From Thiocapsa imhoffii (GTDB taxonomy: Bacteria; Pseudomonadota; Gammaproteobacteria; Chromatiales; Chromatiaceae), in the NCBI RefSeq assembly GCF_016583985.1, contig NZ_NRSD01000020.1:1-64000 (forward strand): a stretch of 64,000 nucleotides of DNA. Reading direction: 5' to 3'. Each line of letters opens with the position of its first letter. The stretch's first letter is position 1. Made by a program: the position numbers and the translations under genes. The notes under the pieces are model-generated. The model made no database searches. It saw only the letters and a list, made by a program, of their open reading frames with translations, and was not told the DNA's origin. Positions 15,458-25,500 of this stretch are shown piece by piece.

Positions 15458-15625
15458 CGTCTGCTCAGTCGGATAGGCGATTCTTAACGGCAGTGTACCT
15501 GATTACAGGGACAGTCAGGAATCCGTGGCAACTTGGAAGTGTGCCGCAGCGACGACACCGCGCCCCGCCGGGGACGACGCGGTCGGGTCACAGGGCGGCA
15601 CGTCAACCTGAACGAGGAAAGCCAC

Positions 15626-16396
15626 GTGACACAGACACACCCAACCGTACCGCCGAACGCAGGGCTGCGACGACAACTCGACGCTGCGTTCGATAAGCCG
15701 CCGGACTCCGCCGGCATCCTCCAAGGCGTGCGCCCCATGCGCAGCGGCCTCGCCCACGTGCGCATCGTGCATGTCCCGTCGCGCAAGAACGGCAACCACA
15801 TGATCGCCTGTGAAGGCAGTCTCGAAGAGAAGGCCGTGCTCTGCCTCGAGCTCGACCCGACCGTCGACGCCTATCGCTGCCAACCGTTCGCCATGAAGGG
15901 CCCCGAGGGAGGCAGGATGGTCCCCGATTTCGCGATCCGGCGCGGCCACAGCTACGCGGTGATCGACATCAAGCCCGAGGGGCAACTGCGGAGGCAAACA
16001 GTCGCCACGCGCATTCGGTGGGCGCGCCAGCAGCTCGCCGAAGCCGGTATCCCGCATTTCCTGTTCACCGAGCGGATCCTTGAACGTCAGCCCGCTCTGC
16101 AGATTCGCTCGCAGCTCAAAGCGGGATTGCTCGTGCCTTTGACGGCGCATCAGCGCCAACAACTCCTCGCGTGTTTTCAAGACACTCCGTTGACCGTGCG
16201 CCAATTGCGGGCCGAAGCCATCGACCGCGGCATTTCACCGTTCGCGGTTGAGCGTTTGGCGCTCCTCGAGGATCTGCGCTTCTCACTTCACACACACTGG
16301 TCCGAAATCACCCCTTTGGGAGTGCACACCCATGAATACACCTCATGCCATTTTTCAGGTTGGGGCACAGTTCGACATGCATGCTTGCCTCTATGA
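15626..16396 (+). CDS. tnsA: TnsA-like transposon endonuclease
   Basis: Endonuclease of 256 aa that cuts the 5' ends of the transposon, allowing cut-and-paste transposition together with TnsB. The restriction-enzyme-like core is visible: Glu in CEGSLEEKAVLCLELDP (about residue 67), Asp in GGRMVPDFAIRRG (101), and DIK in YAVIDIKPEGQ (114-116), matching the E-D-(Q/E/D)xK active site of TnsA. The C-terminal half (LTVRQLRAEA onward) is the winged-helix region that contacts TnsC. The start is set at GTG 15626, with GAGGAA upstream; a TTG-led frame from 15533 is less likely. The gene overlaps tnsB by 65 nt. Confidence 0.85.
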   Translation: MTQTHPTVPPNAGLRRQLDAAFDKPPDSAGILQGVRPMRSGLAHVRIVHVPSRKNGNHMIACEGSLEEKAVLCLELDPTVDAYRCQPFAMKGPEGGRMVPDFAIRRGHSYAVIDIKPEGQLRRQTVATRIRWARQQLAEAGIPHFLFTERILERQPALQIRSQLKAGLLVPLTAHQRQQLLACFQDTPLTVRQLRAEAIDRGISPFAVERLALLEDLRFSLHTHWSEITPLGVHTHEYTSCHFSGWGTVRHACLPL

Positions 16397-18446
16397 AGTC
16401 GCTTACGTCGGTCGCGACTCCTTGCGCCTCAACCCCGTCAAGGGCGGAATGGTGCGCTCCATGTCATTTGCGGCCGCCACGGAGGCACTCGATAGCGACG
16501 CCATCAAGATCACCTATCAGCCTTTCAATGGAAGCAGCCTATCCCGGGCCGGGCTGACCGATCCGCAAATCGCCGCACTGAATCGCAAGCTTCACTATGT
16601 CGAAGCGGTGGCCAGGCGCGCCACGCATCTTGGTTCCCAGCGTGCTATCGCACCCGTCATCAAGGAAGTCGCCACCGAGATCGGCGACGACGCGCCGCCG
16701 AAACCGTCGACGGTTGCCGCCTGGGTTCAAACATGGCGCAAGAACGGGTCCGCCGAATCGGCCTTGATGCCCAAGCCGAAACCATCTCGATGTCGATTCG
16801 AAGAGTCTTCGGCGCTCGCCACAATCATCGCCGGGTCGATCAAACGCGTCTACCTCAGCGACCAGCGCAACTCCATCAGCGCGGTCCATGCCGACGTCGC
16901 GCTTTCCGTATACGAGTTCAACGCCAACAAGCCGACCGAACGCCTCACCGTCCCCTCGGCCGAGACCGTGCGTCGACATATCAAGCGAATCGATGCCTAT
17001 CAGCTTGATGCCGAGCGTTTTGGCAAGCCCTACGCCAAGCGTGTCCATCGCGCGGCGGGAATCGGATTCCACGCCACCGAGCCGTTGGAACTGACGATGG
17101 CCGACGGGCAGATGATGGACATCGTCATCGTCGAAGAAGCCCGGGACGGCCAGTTGGCCAGGGATATCGGACGGCCGTATCTAACGGTCATCCTGGACGT
17201 CTTCTCCAGGTGCATTCTGGGAGTTCACATCTCCCTGGCCCCGTTCTGCGGCGCGACATTGCTGAGAACGCTCCGGCATGCCGTGGTGCCTTATGCCGAC
17301 CAGCCGCGTGGCATCCCCGACAAACTCATCGTCGACAACGGCTCGGATTATCTCGACAGCGGGTTCATCCGGGCCTGCACGCAACTCGGCATCACGCTCG
17401 AACACAGCCCTCCGTACATGCCGAACCGCAAGGCCAACGTGGAGCGCTTCTATCTCACGCTGAACGAACAACTGATCCACAAGCTGCCGGGCACAACCTT
17501 CTCGAACCCGACCGATCGCGGTGACTACCAGTCGCAAGACAAGGCGCGCATGACGCTGTCGGAGCTGCGCGCCGAGGTCGAAACGTGGATTCGCGACCAC
17601 TACCACGTCACCGAGCATCGTGCACTGGTACGAACTCCGCAGGCCGTATGGGCCGAGGCGGTCGCGAACAAACCGGTGCGAACCGTCTTCGAGGACGAAG
17701 CCGAACACCTTACCCGTAGCTCCTGCGAACGCATCGTGGTCAAGGGATGTGTCCAAGTCCACGACCTGCGGTGGGGTTCGGATGCGTTGGCGACCTGGGA
17801 GAGGCGGGAGCGCGAGGAAGGGCGCAAGCCCGCCGTGGAGGTGCGACTGGACGAGCTCGATCTGTCGTTTGCCATCGTGATCCCGCCCGGGCACAAACAG
17901 CAATTCAAGGCGACGGCGCGCCGCCCCCAATACATGGAGCAATTGTCGCTCTACGAACACAATCTGCTGAAAAAGGCGCTGAAGCAGAAGGCGGCGTACG
18001 AGCGATTGATGATGCAATCCGACGCGGAACTTTATCGCCTGCGCGTCGAGTACTTTGCCGCCTTGGGTCACGCCGAAGACAAGGTCGCCGCCGCGCGCCG
18101 CGAGCGGTTGCTCGACACCCATCGGGAACGCGACACCGCGCTTCTGCAGCGCCAACTCGACAACGCCGGCCCTAAACCCGAAGAACCGGCCACCACGGCT
18201 TCGGCTGGCCCCGACGCCACGGCGGATCGCCCACCGCGTAAGCGCCCACAGCGCAAGCGCCCGGATCCGTCCCCGCAAACGCTGCCCGAGACACCGCCGA
18301 ATCCGGCAGCGGGTGACGCGACCGAGCGGGAGCAGTCTCCCGATGGTCCAGCGGAACCATCGTGCCCGGACGCCCCGCCCGATGCAGTGCGCAAAACCCG
18401 CAAACCGCTCCCGCCCCGCATTGTCGCTACGAGAGAACTACGATGA
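16332..18446 (+). CDS. tnsB: TnsB-like DDE transposase
   Basis: Transposase of 704 aa in the retroviral-integrase (rve) superfamily that binds the end repeats and joins 3' ends to target DNA. An N-terminal region with HTH segments (about 75-250) precedes the RNase H core with Asp in LTMADGQ (about 258), Asp in LIVDNGSDYLDSG (about 335) and Glu in KANVERFYLTLNEQ (about 371). A beta-barrel follows (VKGCVQVHDLRWGSDALATW). The last 130 residues are basic and proline-rich (RKRPQRKRPDPSP, LPPRIVATRELR), suited to contacting TnsC. ATG 16332 has GGGAG upstream and lies inside tnsA. The stop overlaps the tnsC start as ATGA. Its likely binding sites are the repeats at 21785-21980. Confidence 0.9.
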   Translation: MNTPHAIFQVGAQFDMHACLYEVAYVGRDSLRLNPVKGGMVRSMSFAAATEALDSDAIKITYQPFNGSSLSRAGLTDPQIAALNRKLHYVEAVARRATHLGSQRAIAPVIKEVATEIGDDAPPKPSTVAAWVQTWRKNGSAESALMPKPKPSRCRFEESSALATIIAGSIKRVYLSDQRNSISAVHADVALSVYEFNANKPTERLTVPSAETVRRHIKRIDAYQLDAERFGKPYAKRVHRAAGIGFHATEPLELTMADGQMMDIVIVEEARDGQLARDIGRPYLTVILDVFSRCILGVHISLAPFCGATLLRTLRHAVVPYADQPRGIPDKLIVDNGSDYLDSGFIRACTQLGITLEHSPPYMPNRKANVERFYLTLNEQLIHKLPGTTFSNPTDRGDYQSQDKARMTLSELRAEVETWIRDHYHVTEHRALVRTPQAVWAEAVANKPVRTVFEDEAEHLTRSSCERIVVKGCVQVHDLRWGSDALATWERREREEGRKPAVEVRLDELDLSFAIVIPPGHKQQFKATARRPQYMEQLSLYEHNLLKKALKQKAAYERLMMQSDAELYRLRVEYFAALGHAEDKVAAARRERLLDTHRERDTALLQRQLDNAGPKPEEPATTASAGPDATADRPPRKRPQRKRPDPSPQTLPETPPNPAAGDATEREQSPDGPAEPSCPDAPPDAVRKTRKPLPPRIVATRELR

Positions 18447-19549
18447 ATCACCAGTGCCATGTCACCCCGGAACCCACCGCGACCGAGAACGGCAGCCTGA
18501 CGAAGGCGGCGACTCCCATCCTTACGCCGCAAGAAGCGGAGATCTCACGCTATCTCAGCGAAACGATCATCCGCCACAGGCTGCTCGATGAGGCATACAA
18601 AGGCGCACAGCGCGTGATCGAACGCAATAGCGTCCTCTCCGAGTTCGATCATGCGGTGATCGTCGGCGATTCGGGATGCGGCAAGACCACCCTATGCGAC
18701 ATCATCCAGAAGGAGTACGGCTTTCAGGAAACCGAATTCCGTCTCGGCTACCAGTTCACGAAGCCGGTCCTCATCACCTCGATCAAGAGCCCGGTTACGA
18801 ATCGCTCGTTGGCGCGGAACCTCTTACGCGCCATGGGCGACGAGACGGCCCTGAACGGCACGTCGCACGTTTTGACTGAGCGGTTGATCTTCCAGATGGA
18901 ACAGATCCAAACGAAGGCCATTATCCTTGATGAGAGTCATGATCTCTCTACGCTGGGCGCTAGCGGAAGAAACGGCGTCAGCAAAGAACTCGGCGCCGCA
19001 TTGAACTGGATCAAGGCGTTGATCAATCGTACTAAGATCACCGTGATCCTGATGGGGTTACCGCGGACAATCGATATCATCAACTCCGACGAGCAGCTTG
19101 CGCGCCGATTCAAGTCAACATTTCATCTCAAGCCCTTTTCGCCACCCCCTGATGGCGATGATGGATTGGCGGATTTTGTCGATTTTCTGCTGAGCCATCT
19201 CATGACTGACATGGCGAAACACTTCGACCGCTTCATCGAGTTCAATGGGAATCTCGATTATGCGAACCGGCTCTATCTGGCGACCGGAGGATCGCCGGCG
19301 CGTGTCAAGACACTCGTCATGGACGCCGCCTGTCTCGCAGCGAACCTCAAGGCCCGTATCATCACCGCGGCACATTTCGAAAAAGGGTTCCGATCGAGGG
19401 CAGAGACCAACGCACGGATCAAAATGGCAGCCACGCACATCCGGGAGCAGGACGACGCGATGGATCAGGTGCGTGCAGGTAAAGCGATCAATCCATTTGC
19501 TCTCGAAACGGCGGAAGTCAATGCACTCATCGGCGCTGCGAGGGTGTGA
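18443..19549 (+). CDS. tnsC: TnsC-like AAA+ transposition regulator
   Basis: AAA+ ATPase of 368 aa that links target selectors (TniQ/TnsD or TnsE) to the TnsA-TnsB transposase. Walker A is GDSGCGKTT (about residues 75-83) and Walker B is AIILDESHDL (about 159-168). A sensor region follows in TKITVILMGLPRTIDIINSDEQLARRF, typical of TnsC/TniB proteins. The N-terminal extension (QEAEISRYLSETIIRHRLLDEAYKG) is where TnsA/B contacts are expected. The start codon overlaps the tnsB stop by four bases (ATGA), so the genes are coupled; tniQ begins four bases after the stop. Confidence 0.9.
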   Translation: MNHQCHVTPEPTATENGSLTKAATPILTPQEAEISRYLSETIIRHRLLDEAYKGAQRVIERNSVLSEFDHAVIVGDSGCGKTTLCDIIQKEYGFQETEFRLGYQFTKPVLITSIKSPVTNRSLARNLLRAMGDETALNGTSHVLTERLIFQMEQIQTKAIILDESHDLSTLGASGRNGVSKELGAALNWIKALINRTKITVILMGLPRTIDIINSDEQLARRFKSTFHLKPFSPPPDGDDGLADFVDFLLSHLMTDMAKHFDRFIEFNGNLDYANRLYLATGGSPARVKTLVMDAACLAANLKARIITAAHFEKGFRSRAETNARIKMAATHIREQDDAMDQVRAGKAINPFALETAEVNALIGAARV

Positions 19550-19553
19550 TGCC

Positions 19554-21593
19554 ATGACCCATCGCCACCCCTTCGTTCCGCGGATTCAGCCCGGCGAGGC
19601 GCCGCTCAGCCTGCTGCGGCGGGCGGCACTCGGCAACGGTTATACATCGACGATCAGTTTCGTTCGCGACCTCGAACCATCCGTCGATGACGCCGTCACG
19701 GCCTTAGGCACCATCGCACGGCACCCCGCCCTGTTCGTCGAGATCTGTGTCCGTACCGGCATCGGCCGGGACGAGGCGGCTCGATGCGCCTATCGGCGCA
19801 GCGGCGGGGCGCGAGAAGACGACCTAATCTGGCACAACCTGCACGTCGGCGTCGGGGATCTGCAGTTCCGACATTCCAAACTGTGCCTGTCCTGCTATCT
19901 GGAAGAGGGCTTCGCGCGAGCCGAGTGGGACCATATCGCAGCCCACGCCTGCGCCCGGCACAGGGTGCTGCTCGGGACAGCGTGTCCGGTGTGTTCGACC
20001 CCTTGGAGTCCCGCCGGGGATCCGCTGGGTTGCGGATGCGCGCCGTCGGGAATGGTCTCCCGCCAGAGCACCTGCACCACTGAGGAGGCATCACTCATGG
20101 CGCATCTCATCACGCATGCTGACCAGGCAGGGCTCGATCTGCTGACCGCCCTGCACCGCACGGTCATCGGCTGGCGCGATCTGGGTGTCGTGGTGTCGCA
20201 TCGGATGGTCGTCGCCATCCTGACGCGGCTCTTCGCCGGTGCGGGTTTTGCCGCCGGGTATCTGGATCAACCTGACCGGGGGGTAGCTCTGCATCCTCGG
20301 ATCGCGCTCGCACCCCTGCTCGCCGGTGCGTCAGATAGAGCCCGGCAGCACGCACAGAACCTGCTTGCTGTTGGGATGCCGGCGATCCGCGCATGCATCA
20401 GCGCCGATCTGACGTGGCCGGCCGCGCTGGCGATGGCCGGTCTCGGGATCGGCCGGATGGCCTTCGGCACATTGGTGCGCGACGGCCACCTCAGCATCAC
20501 GGATGACAACCGCGTGCCGGTCGTTCAGGTGAATGCGTTACTCAATCGCGTGACGGACCAGCTGCCGTCCCATCCGCACCACCCGCTTCAAGCCCTGCGC
20601 GAAGGGCCCATCGGAACATCACTGGCTGGTGCACTTGCCGGGCAGCCCGCCATGGCCAAGGCGTCGAACGAACCGGGTTCCGATTCGCCACCCGGTCCGG
20701 CGGCGTACACGATATCGACGGCGGCCCGGCACCTCGGCACCAATAGCGAATCGTTACGGGGCCTTATTCATGCAGGACTGCTTCCCGCCAGCCAGGGTGC
20801 ATCAGGCAGCGCGGTCACCTGGGTCATCACTGCTGAGCAGCTGTTCGCGTTCGAGCGTGAATTTGTGTTCGGTTCAGCCCTCGCCGCCGCGATCGGCGCG
20901 TCCGCCACGACCTTCTCCAGTCGCCTGCGCTCTCACGGAGTCAGACCCGCCAGTGGGCCTGGAATCGATTCCGGCGTGACGTTCGTCTTCCATCGGGGCG
21001 ATGTTGAAGGGATCGACTTAGTCGAGGTCGCCACGACCCCATACCGCTCGCCTGCTGGACGCAAGCGCTTGGCCGATCTGCCTTCTGCGGAAGCGATCCT
21101 GTCGACACGCGACTGCGCCCGAGCACTCGGCATCCCGGTCCGGCTGGTGCGCAGCGTCGTCGACGAGGGCTGGTTGTCACCACGCGATTCGGATGCCCGC
21201 TACCTGACATTCAACGCCGATGCTGTCTACACGCTCGCCGATCGGATCCGTGGGCACTTTCGCACCGCCGCCACCATGGCACGATCCCTCGGCCAATCCG
21301 ATCGAGAGTTCCGGGCGACTTGGCTCGATACCGGTCATGTCTGCGCACAGCGTTACGCAGGGTCGGTCATCGTGACGGTAGAGGATGCGAAGAAGATCGA
21401 GTCCCTGTGGGCCACATCGTGCACGAGCAGCACGATCGGTCGCGCCATCGGACGTGAGCGTTGGCTGTGCGCCAACTTGCGCAAACTGGATCTGCTCACG
21501 CCCCATCTCACGCTCGGCTCGGGTGCCGGCAAGGTCCACCTCTACCGTCGCGACGACCCGGCCTTTGCCGCGTTCCGGCTTCTCCGAACCTGA
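19554..21593 (+). CDS. tniQ: TniQ/TnsD-like target-site selector
   Basis: Target selector of 679 aa, TnsD-sized, larger than the roughly 400-aa TniQ of CRISPR-associated elements. The N-terminal TniQ domain begins HPFVPRIQPGEAPLSLLRRAAL and carries zinc-binding cysteines in KLCLSCYLEEG and TACPVCSTPW plus LGCGCAPSG, with HACARHRVLL between (about residues 100-165). The C-terminal half holds repeated helix-turn-helix-like units (TISTAARHLGTNSESLRGLI, SAEAILSTRDCARALGIPVR, SSTIGRAIGRERWLCANLRK), expected to read a specific DNA site. ATG 19554 was chosen because the frame before it overlaps tnsC. It is the last gene of the operon and the transposon right end starts about 190 bp after it. Confidence 0.88.
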   Translation: MTHRHPFVPRIQPGEAPLSLLRRAALGNGYTSTISFVRDLEPSVDDAVTALGTIARHPALFVEICVRTGIGRDEAARCAYRRSGGAREDDLIWHNLHVGVGDLQFRHSKLCLSCYLEEGFARAEWDHIAAHACARHRVLLGTACPVCSTPWSPAGDPLGCGCAPSGMVSRQSTCTTEEASLMAHLITHADQAGLDLLTALHRTVIGWRDLGVVVSHRMVVAILTRLFAGAGFAAGYLDQPDRGVALHPRIALAPLLAGASDRARQHAQNLLAVGMPAIRACISADLTWPAALAMAGLGIGRMAFGTLVRDGHLSITDDNRVPVVQVNALLNRVTDQLPSHPHHPLQALREGPIGTSLAGALAGQPAMAKASNEPGSDSPPGPAAYTISTAARHLGTNSESLRGLIHAGLLPASQGASGSAVTWVITAEQLFAFEREFVFGSALAAAIGASATTFSSRLRSHGVRPASGPGIDSGVTFVFHRGDVEGIDLVEVATTPYRSPAGRKRLADLPSAEAILSTRDCARALGIPVRLVRSVVDEGWLSPRDSDARYLTFNADAVYTLADRIRGHFRTAATMARSLGQSDREFRATWLDTGHVCAQRYAGSVIVTVEDAKKIESLWATSCTSSTIGRAIGRERWLCANLRKLDLLTPHLTLGSGAGKVHLYRRDDPAFAAFRLLRT

Positions 21594-21784
21594 TTCGATC
21601 GACTCTTCCGTAAGACGTCGGGGCGCCAGCCTCCTTTCGACCGGCCCCGACCTCCGTTCGCCCTCCGACAGTCCGTCCCCTCCAACGCGTCTCTGCGTGA
21701 CGCGCACCCCACGTGTCGTGACTCGACACCACTGCTCGTCCGAGTGATCCGATCTGCGCGCACCGGCGGCTTCGCGCCGCCTGC

Positions 21785-22038
21785 ACAAATCCAGGAATAA
21801 CCGACTGCCGTCGCCTGACCAATCCAGGAATAACTCCCTGCCGTCGTCTGACAAATCTGGAAATAGCTGACTGCCGCTGCCCGACAAATCTGCGGATAGC
21901 AGACAGGTCGGTGTCAGCATCAACCGGGCAGCAAATCCAGGTATAGCCCCCTGATTTGGCGTCAAATCTTGGCATAGGTCGCGAACGAGTCTGAATCTCC
22001 GTGTGCAGTTTTCTGTTATCCTATTGTTTTTGATAACA
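21785..22038 (+). repeat. Tn7-like transposon right end: six TnsB-type sites and terminus
   Basis: Six direct 19-bp sites modelled on ACAAATCCAGGAATAACCG start at 21785, 21818, 21851, 21884, 21931 and 21962. The first four are exactly 33 bp apart (about three helical turns), the next gap is 47, and the last is 31. Variants include ACAAATCTGGAAATAGCTG and TCAAATCTTGGCATAGGTC. The proposed terminus is CCTATTGTTTTTGATAACA ending at 22038, since Tn7-like ends finish in ACA and a matching block occurs at 3851-3869. A 7-bp inverted repeat TGTTATC/GATAACA (22014-22020, 22032-22038) is present. The exact last base is not proven. Confidence 0.75.
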
Positions 22039-22382
22039 ACACAATCTGGCGATTCCAGTGTGCCTACGATGGATGGGAGAGTGAATTCCGTTCATTCGCC
22101 GACATCATGCGGCCAATGTTCGACGAACTCCGGGCGCTCAACGCGCACAAGCCGATCGTCGTGTTCGAGATGTCCAGCGCCGTGGAGGGCGGGGACAAGG
22201 ACGCGTGGATCAGGGCGGCCGTTGGCGACATGATGGCGTGGGGGATTGCTGGGTTTGCTTGGTTTGAGGTTGATAAAGAAACCGATTGGCGACTTGCGAC
22301 TGGTGTTGATGTGGATTTGACTGAGTGGTTGCGTGGACGGCTGCAGGGGCACGCTCAAACCCTGATTGAATCAGTCGACTGA
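22039..22382 (+). pseudogene. C-terminal fragment of a glycoside hydrolase (GH26-like)
   Basis: Headless gene fragment whose frame is open from about 21978 through the stop at 22382. It reads GWESEFRSFADIMRP, then KPIVVFEMSSAVEGGDKDAW and WGIAGFAWFEVDKETDW. This resembles the last third of GH26-type beta-mannanases and related exopolysaccharide hydrolases (KPI...AE then GGDK-AW then WF). The glutamate in VFEMSS would be the nucleophile position. The catalytic N-terminal two thirds are absent because the frame enters the transposon end. Without a signal or start site it is not expected to be expressed. Confidence 0.5.
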
Positions 22383-22557
22383 GACGATGTGCAGAATAAG
22401 CATGACGTTCTAGTGAGATCCATACCCGTGTCCAAGATCACCCACAAACCAAGGCCTATTCATCGCTTCCCCAGACTCTAATGAACCTCGAACCGTTCGA
22501 GTCTGCCTTCCTCCGGTTTGTCTTCGCACCATGGGGACAAGCATCGCGTTACGCGCA

Positions 22558-25500
22558 TCAATTTTTACTCGACTCGGTGAGGATTCGTTCGGTCGTTGCT
22601 AGGGCATAGGGCTGAAGGTTGGCATCGAGGAGTGCGGTCGGATGGATCAAGACGCGTAGATGCCGCCCGTCGGCTGTCAGGCGTTTGGTCATGAATGGCT
22701 CCACGCGTTCGTGGTTGCGCATCCGCGCGATCATGGCGCGATGGACGGCTAGGGCATCCTCGGGCATCAAGTCTTCACTGCGGCTCGCCAGGGCCGCGGG
22801 CTCCAGATAGCCATAGCTGCGCTCCGCAGCCGGATTCCAGGCCAGGATGCGCCCGTCGAACCCGTGGACCGTCATGGCATCGTCGGCGTCCCTCACGAGC
22901 GCCGCCAGCCGCTGCTCTTGTTCAAGGGCCTTGGAGAGTCGTTGTGAATCCTTAAGCACATCCACGTCGATGAAGGCGATCACCACGCCGTCGATCCGGT
23001 TCTCCAACGATTTGTAGGGACGGATTCGCACCGAATACCAGTGCCCCTCGCGATCCTGGAGCTCGAATTCCTGCACCGAGACCTGATCGATGACGGCATG
23101 GACCCGTTCCTCCAGATCCGGAATCTCAAGGTTGGGTTTGATGTTGCCGATCGGGCGACCAAGATCGCCGGCGATCAGGTTCAAGAGCCGTTGCGCCTGA
23201 GGCGTAAACTGGCGAATACACAGATCTGGACCCAAGATGAGGATCGGCAGATTGACACTCGCCAAGAGGTTAGTCAGGTCACTGTTGGCCTCGCCGAGAT
23301 CCTGATTTCGATTCTCCAACTCGTCGTTGACGGTCGCGAGCTCCTCGTTGGTGGACTGGAGTTCTTCCTTGGCCGTTTCCAGCTCCTCGTTGGTGCTTTG
23401 CAACTCCTCGTTAGCCGATTGGATCTCCTCGTTGGCCGCCTTGAGTTCCTCGTTGATCCGTTCCTGCTCGCCGATGATTGACTGGAGATACTCACGCGTC
23501 GAGGTCAGCTCCCGATTCAGGGCGCTGATCCGCGCATCCGCCGCGGTATCACCGGTCTCCCCGATGCCCGCCGCTGCGTGATCGACCTCGCCAACGGGCT
23601 GCTCCTCGAAGAGGATCAACATCCGCCCCGACGTGCTCGCATCTGGATCCATCGGCAGGACCCGAATCCCGACCCAGGTCTCCTCCCCATCGTGCCGGAG
23701 CCAGACACGCTCTTGACGGACTGCCTCGCCGGTGGCTAGCGTTTTTTGGATGCCGACCCGCAACTCGAATGCCAACTCAGGGCGGGCTAGCTTGAGTAGA
23801 TTCAGGGTCGCCGCACCTGGTAGCGGATTGAGATAGGGACCGGTTTCACCGCGAAAATGCAGCACCTCCAGGTCGCTCGAGATCACGACACCCGCCGGGC
23901 TGTAGTGTTTGAGGATCAAGCGATCAGTGGCCTCACCGAGATCGGCGGGCCCTCGTGTCGCGCGGGTACGGCGGACCATCGAATCCTCGTCCGCCGCGGC
24001 GAAGACGGGTGGCATGAAACCATGATCGAGTCTGGGGGCGTTGGACTTCTTGAGATAGATCTTGCCCTTTGCATCGACCAGCGCAAACAGCTCGGCTTGG
24101 GCGCCGATCGACTCCGAGGCACCGAGCATCAGGAATCGATTGGCATCCAGAGCATAGTGAAAGGTCTGCAAAGCGCGCTTCTGTAGGGGCAGGCCCAGAT
24201 AGATCATCAGATTGCGACAGGAGACCAAATCCAGTCTGGAGAACGGGGGATCCTTGACGAGATTCTGGACCGCAAACACGCACAGATCCCGGATGCCTTT
24301 GGTGATCTGATAACCGCCCGCAACCTTGACGAAGAAGCGTCGCAGCCGTGCTGGGGAGAGTTGTGTGACAATCTCGTCGCCGAACAGGCCGGTGCGGGCC
24401 TTATCGATCGCATGAACGTCGATATCGGTGCCAAAGATCTGGATGGTAGTCCCGTGAGCACGTTCACCCAGATATTCAATGATCAGGATGGCTAAGGAAT
24501 ACGCCTCCTCGCCACTCGCGCAACCCGGCACCCAAACACGCACCCTTCGCCTAGCGCTGAACTCTCCGCCCGAATCCGAACTCAGGCGATCGAAGATGAT
24601 GGGAAAGACCTGTTCGCGCAAGGTCTCGAAGGCGTCCGGCTCGCGAAAAAAACCGGTGACATTGATCAGCAGGTCATCGAACAGGCGACTGACCTCCGTC
24701 GGCTGTGTTTGCAGGTAATGCACATAATCCGAGACGCGATCGAGCTTGTGCACCGCCATGCGGCGTTTGATGCGGCGCAAAATGGTAGTACGCTTGTACA
24801 AGGTGAAGTCGTTGCCGGTGCGCGCCCGCAAGATCATGAAGATCTTGCTCAGCTCACTCTCGTTGGCGAACAGCTCATCCGCGCTGTCGTACCCCGGTTG
24901 ATGTAGATAAGGGTGATGTACGATCCGCACGAGTTCGGTCGCGATCTCGCCGGGGGACAAGACGAAATCCACACAGCCCGCGGCGATCGCGCTGCCGGGC
25001 ATGCCGAAGTGCTCGGCGCTCGCCTCGTCCTGCGCGAAGGTGATCCCCCCGGCGGCCTTGATCGCCGCGAGCCCCTGCGTGCCATCGGACGCGGTTCCCG
25101 ATAAGACGACGCCGATCGCTTGTGCCCCGACGTCCTTCGCCAAGGCCTTGAAGAAATAGTCCACCGGAAGGTGCAGGCCGCGCTCCTCCTGACGTTCGAG
25201 CAGGAGCAGGCGGCGGTGATGCACGCCGAGGGTGCAATTCGGCGGAATCACATAGACATGGTCGCGTTCGACGGTGAGACCGTCCACGACATCGAGCACC
25301 GGCATGCGGGTCGCGCCCGCAAGCAGGGTCGCCAACAGGCTCGTGTGATCGGGGTCGAGATGCTGCACGAGGACATAGGCCAAACCAGCATCTGGGGGGA
25401 GGCGGCCGAGCAGACGACGGAAGGCATCGAGGCCCCCAGCCGAGGCGCCGATGCCAACGATCGGGCATCCGGGGTCGGCGACCGTGATCGGGGAGTCTTC

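Larger units (their letters stand above)
3870..22038 (+). mobile_element. Tn7-like transposon, right part and core certain, left limit unresolved
   Basis: The core (tnsA, tnsB, tnsC, tniQ) and right end are clear. The TnsE-like and zinc-ribbon genes, LuxR regulator and exporter-methyltransferase-PLP cassette lie upstream as probable cargo. No inverted counterpart of the right-end repeats was found between 3870 and 15500. The left coordinate given is only the point right of the last right-end relic. The true left end could be degraded or removed by later insertions. Confidence 0.4.

Noticed and set aside
21785..21980. Array initially considered as a CRISPR
   Set aside because: Units are 19 bp and diverged with 12-14-bp gaps at helical spacing, unlike CRISPR repeats and spacers. 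The position next to tniQ fits transposase sites.
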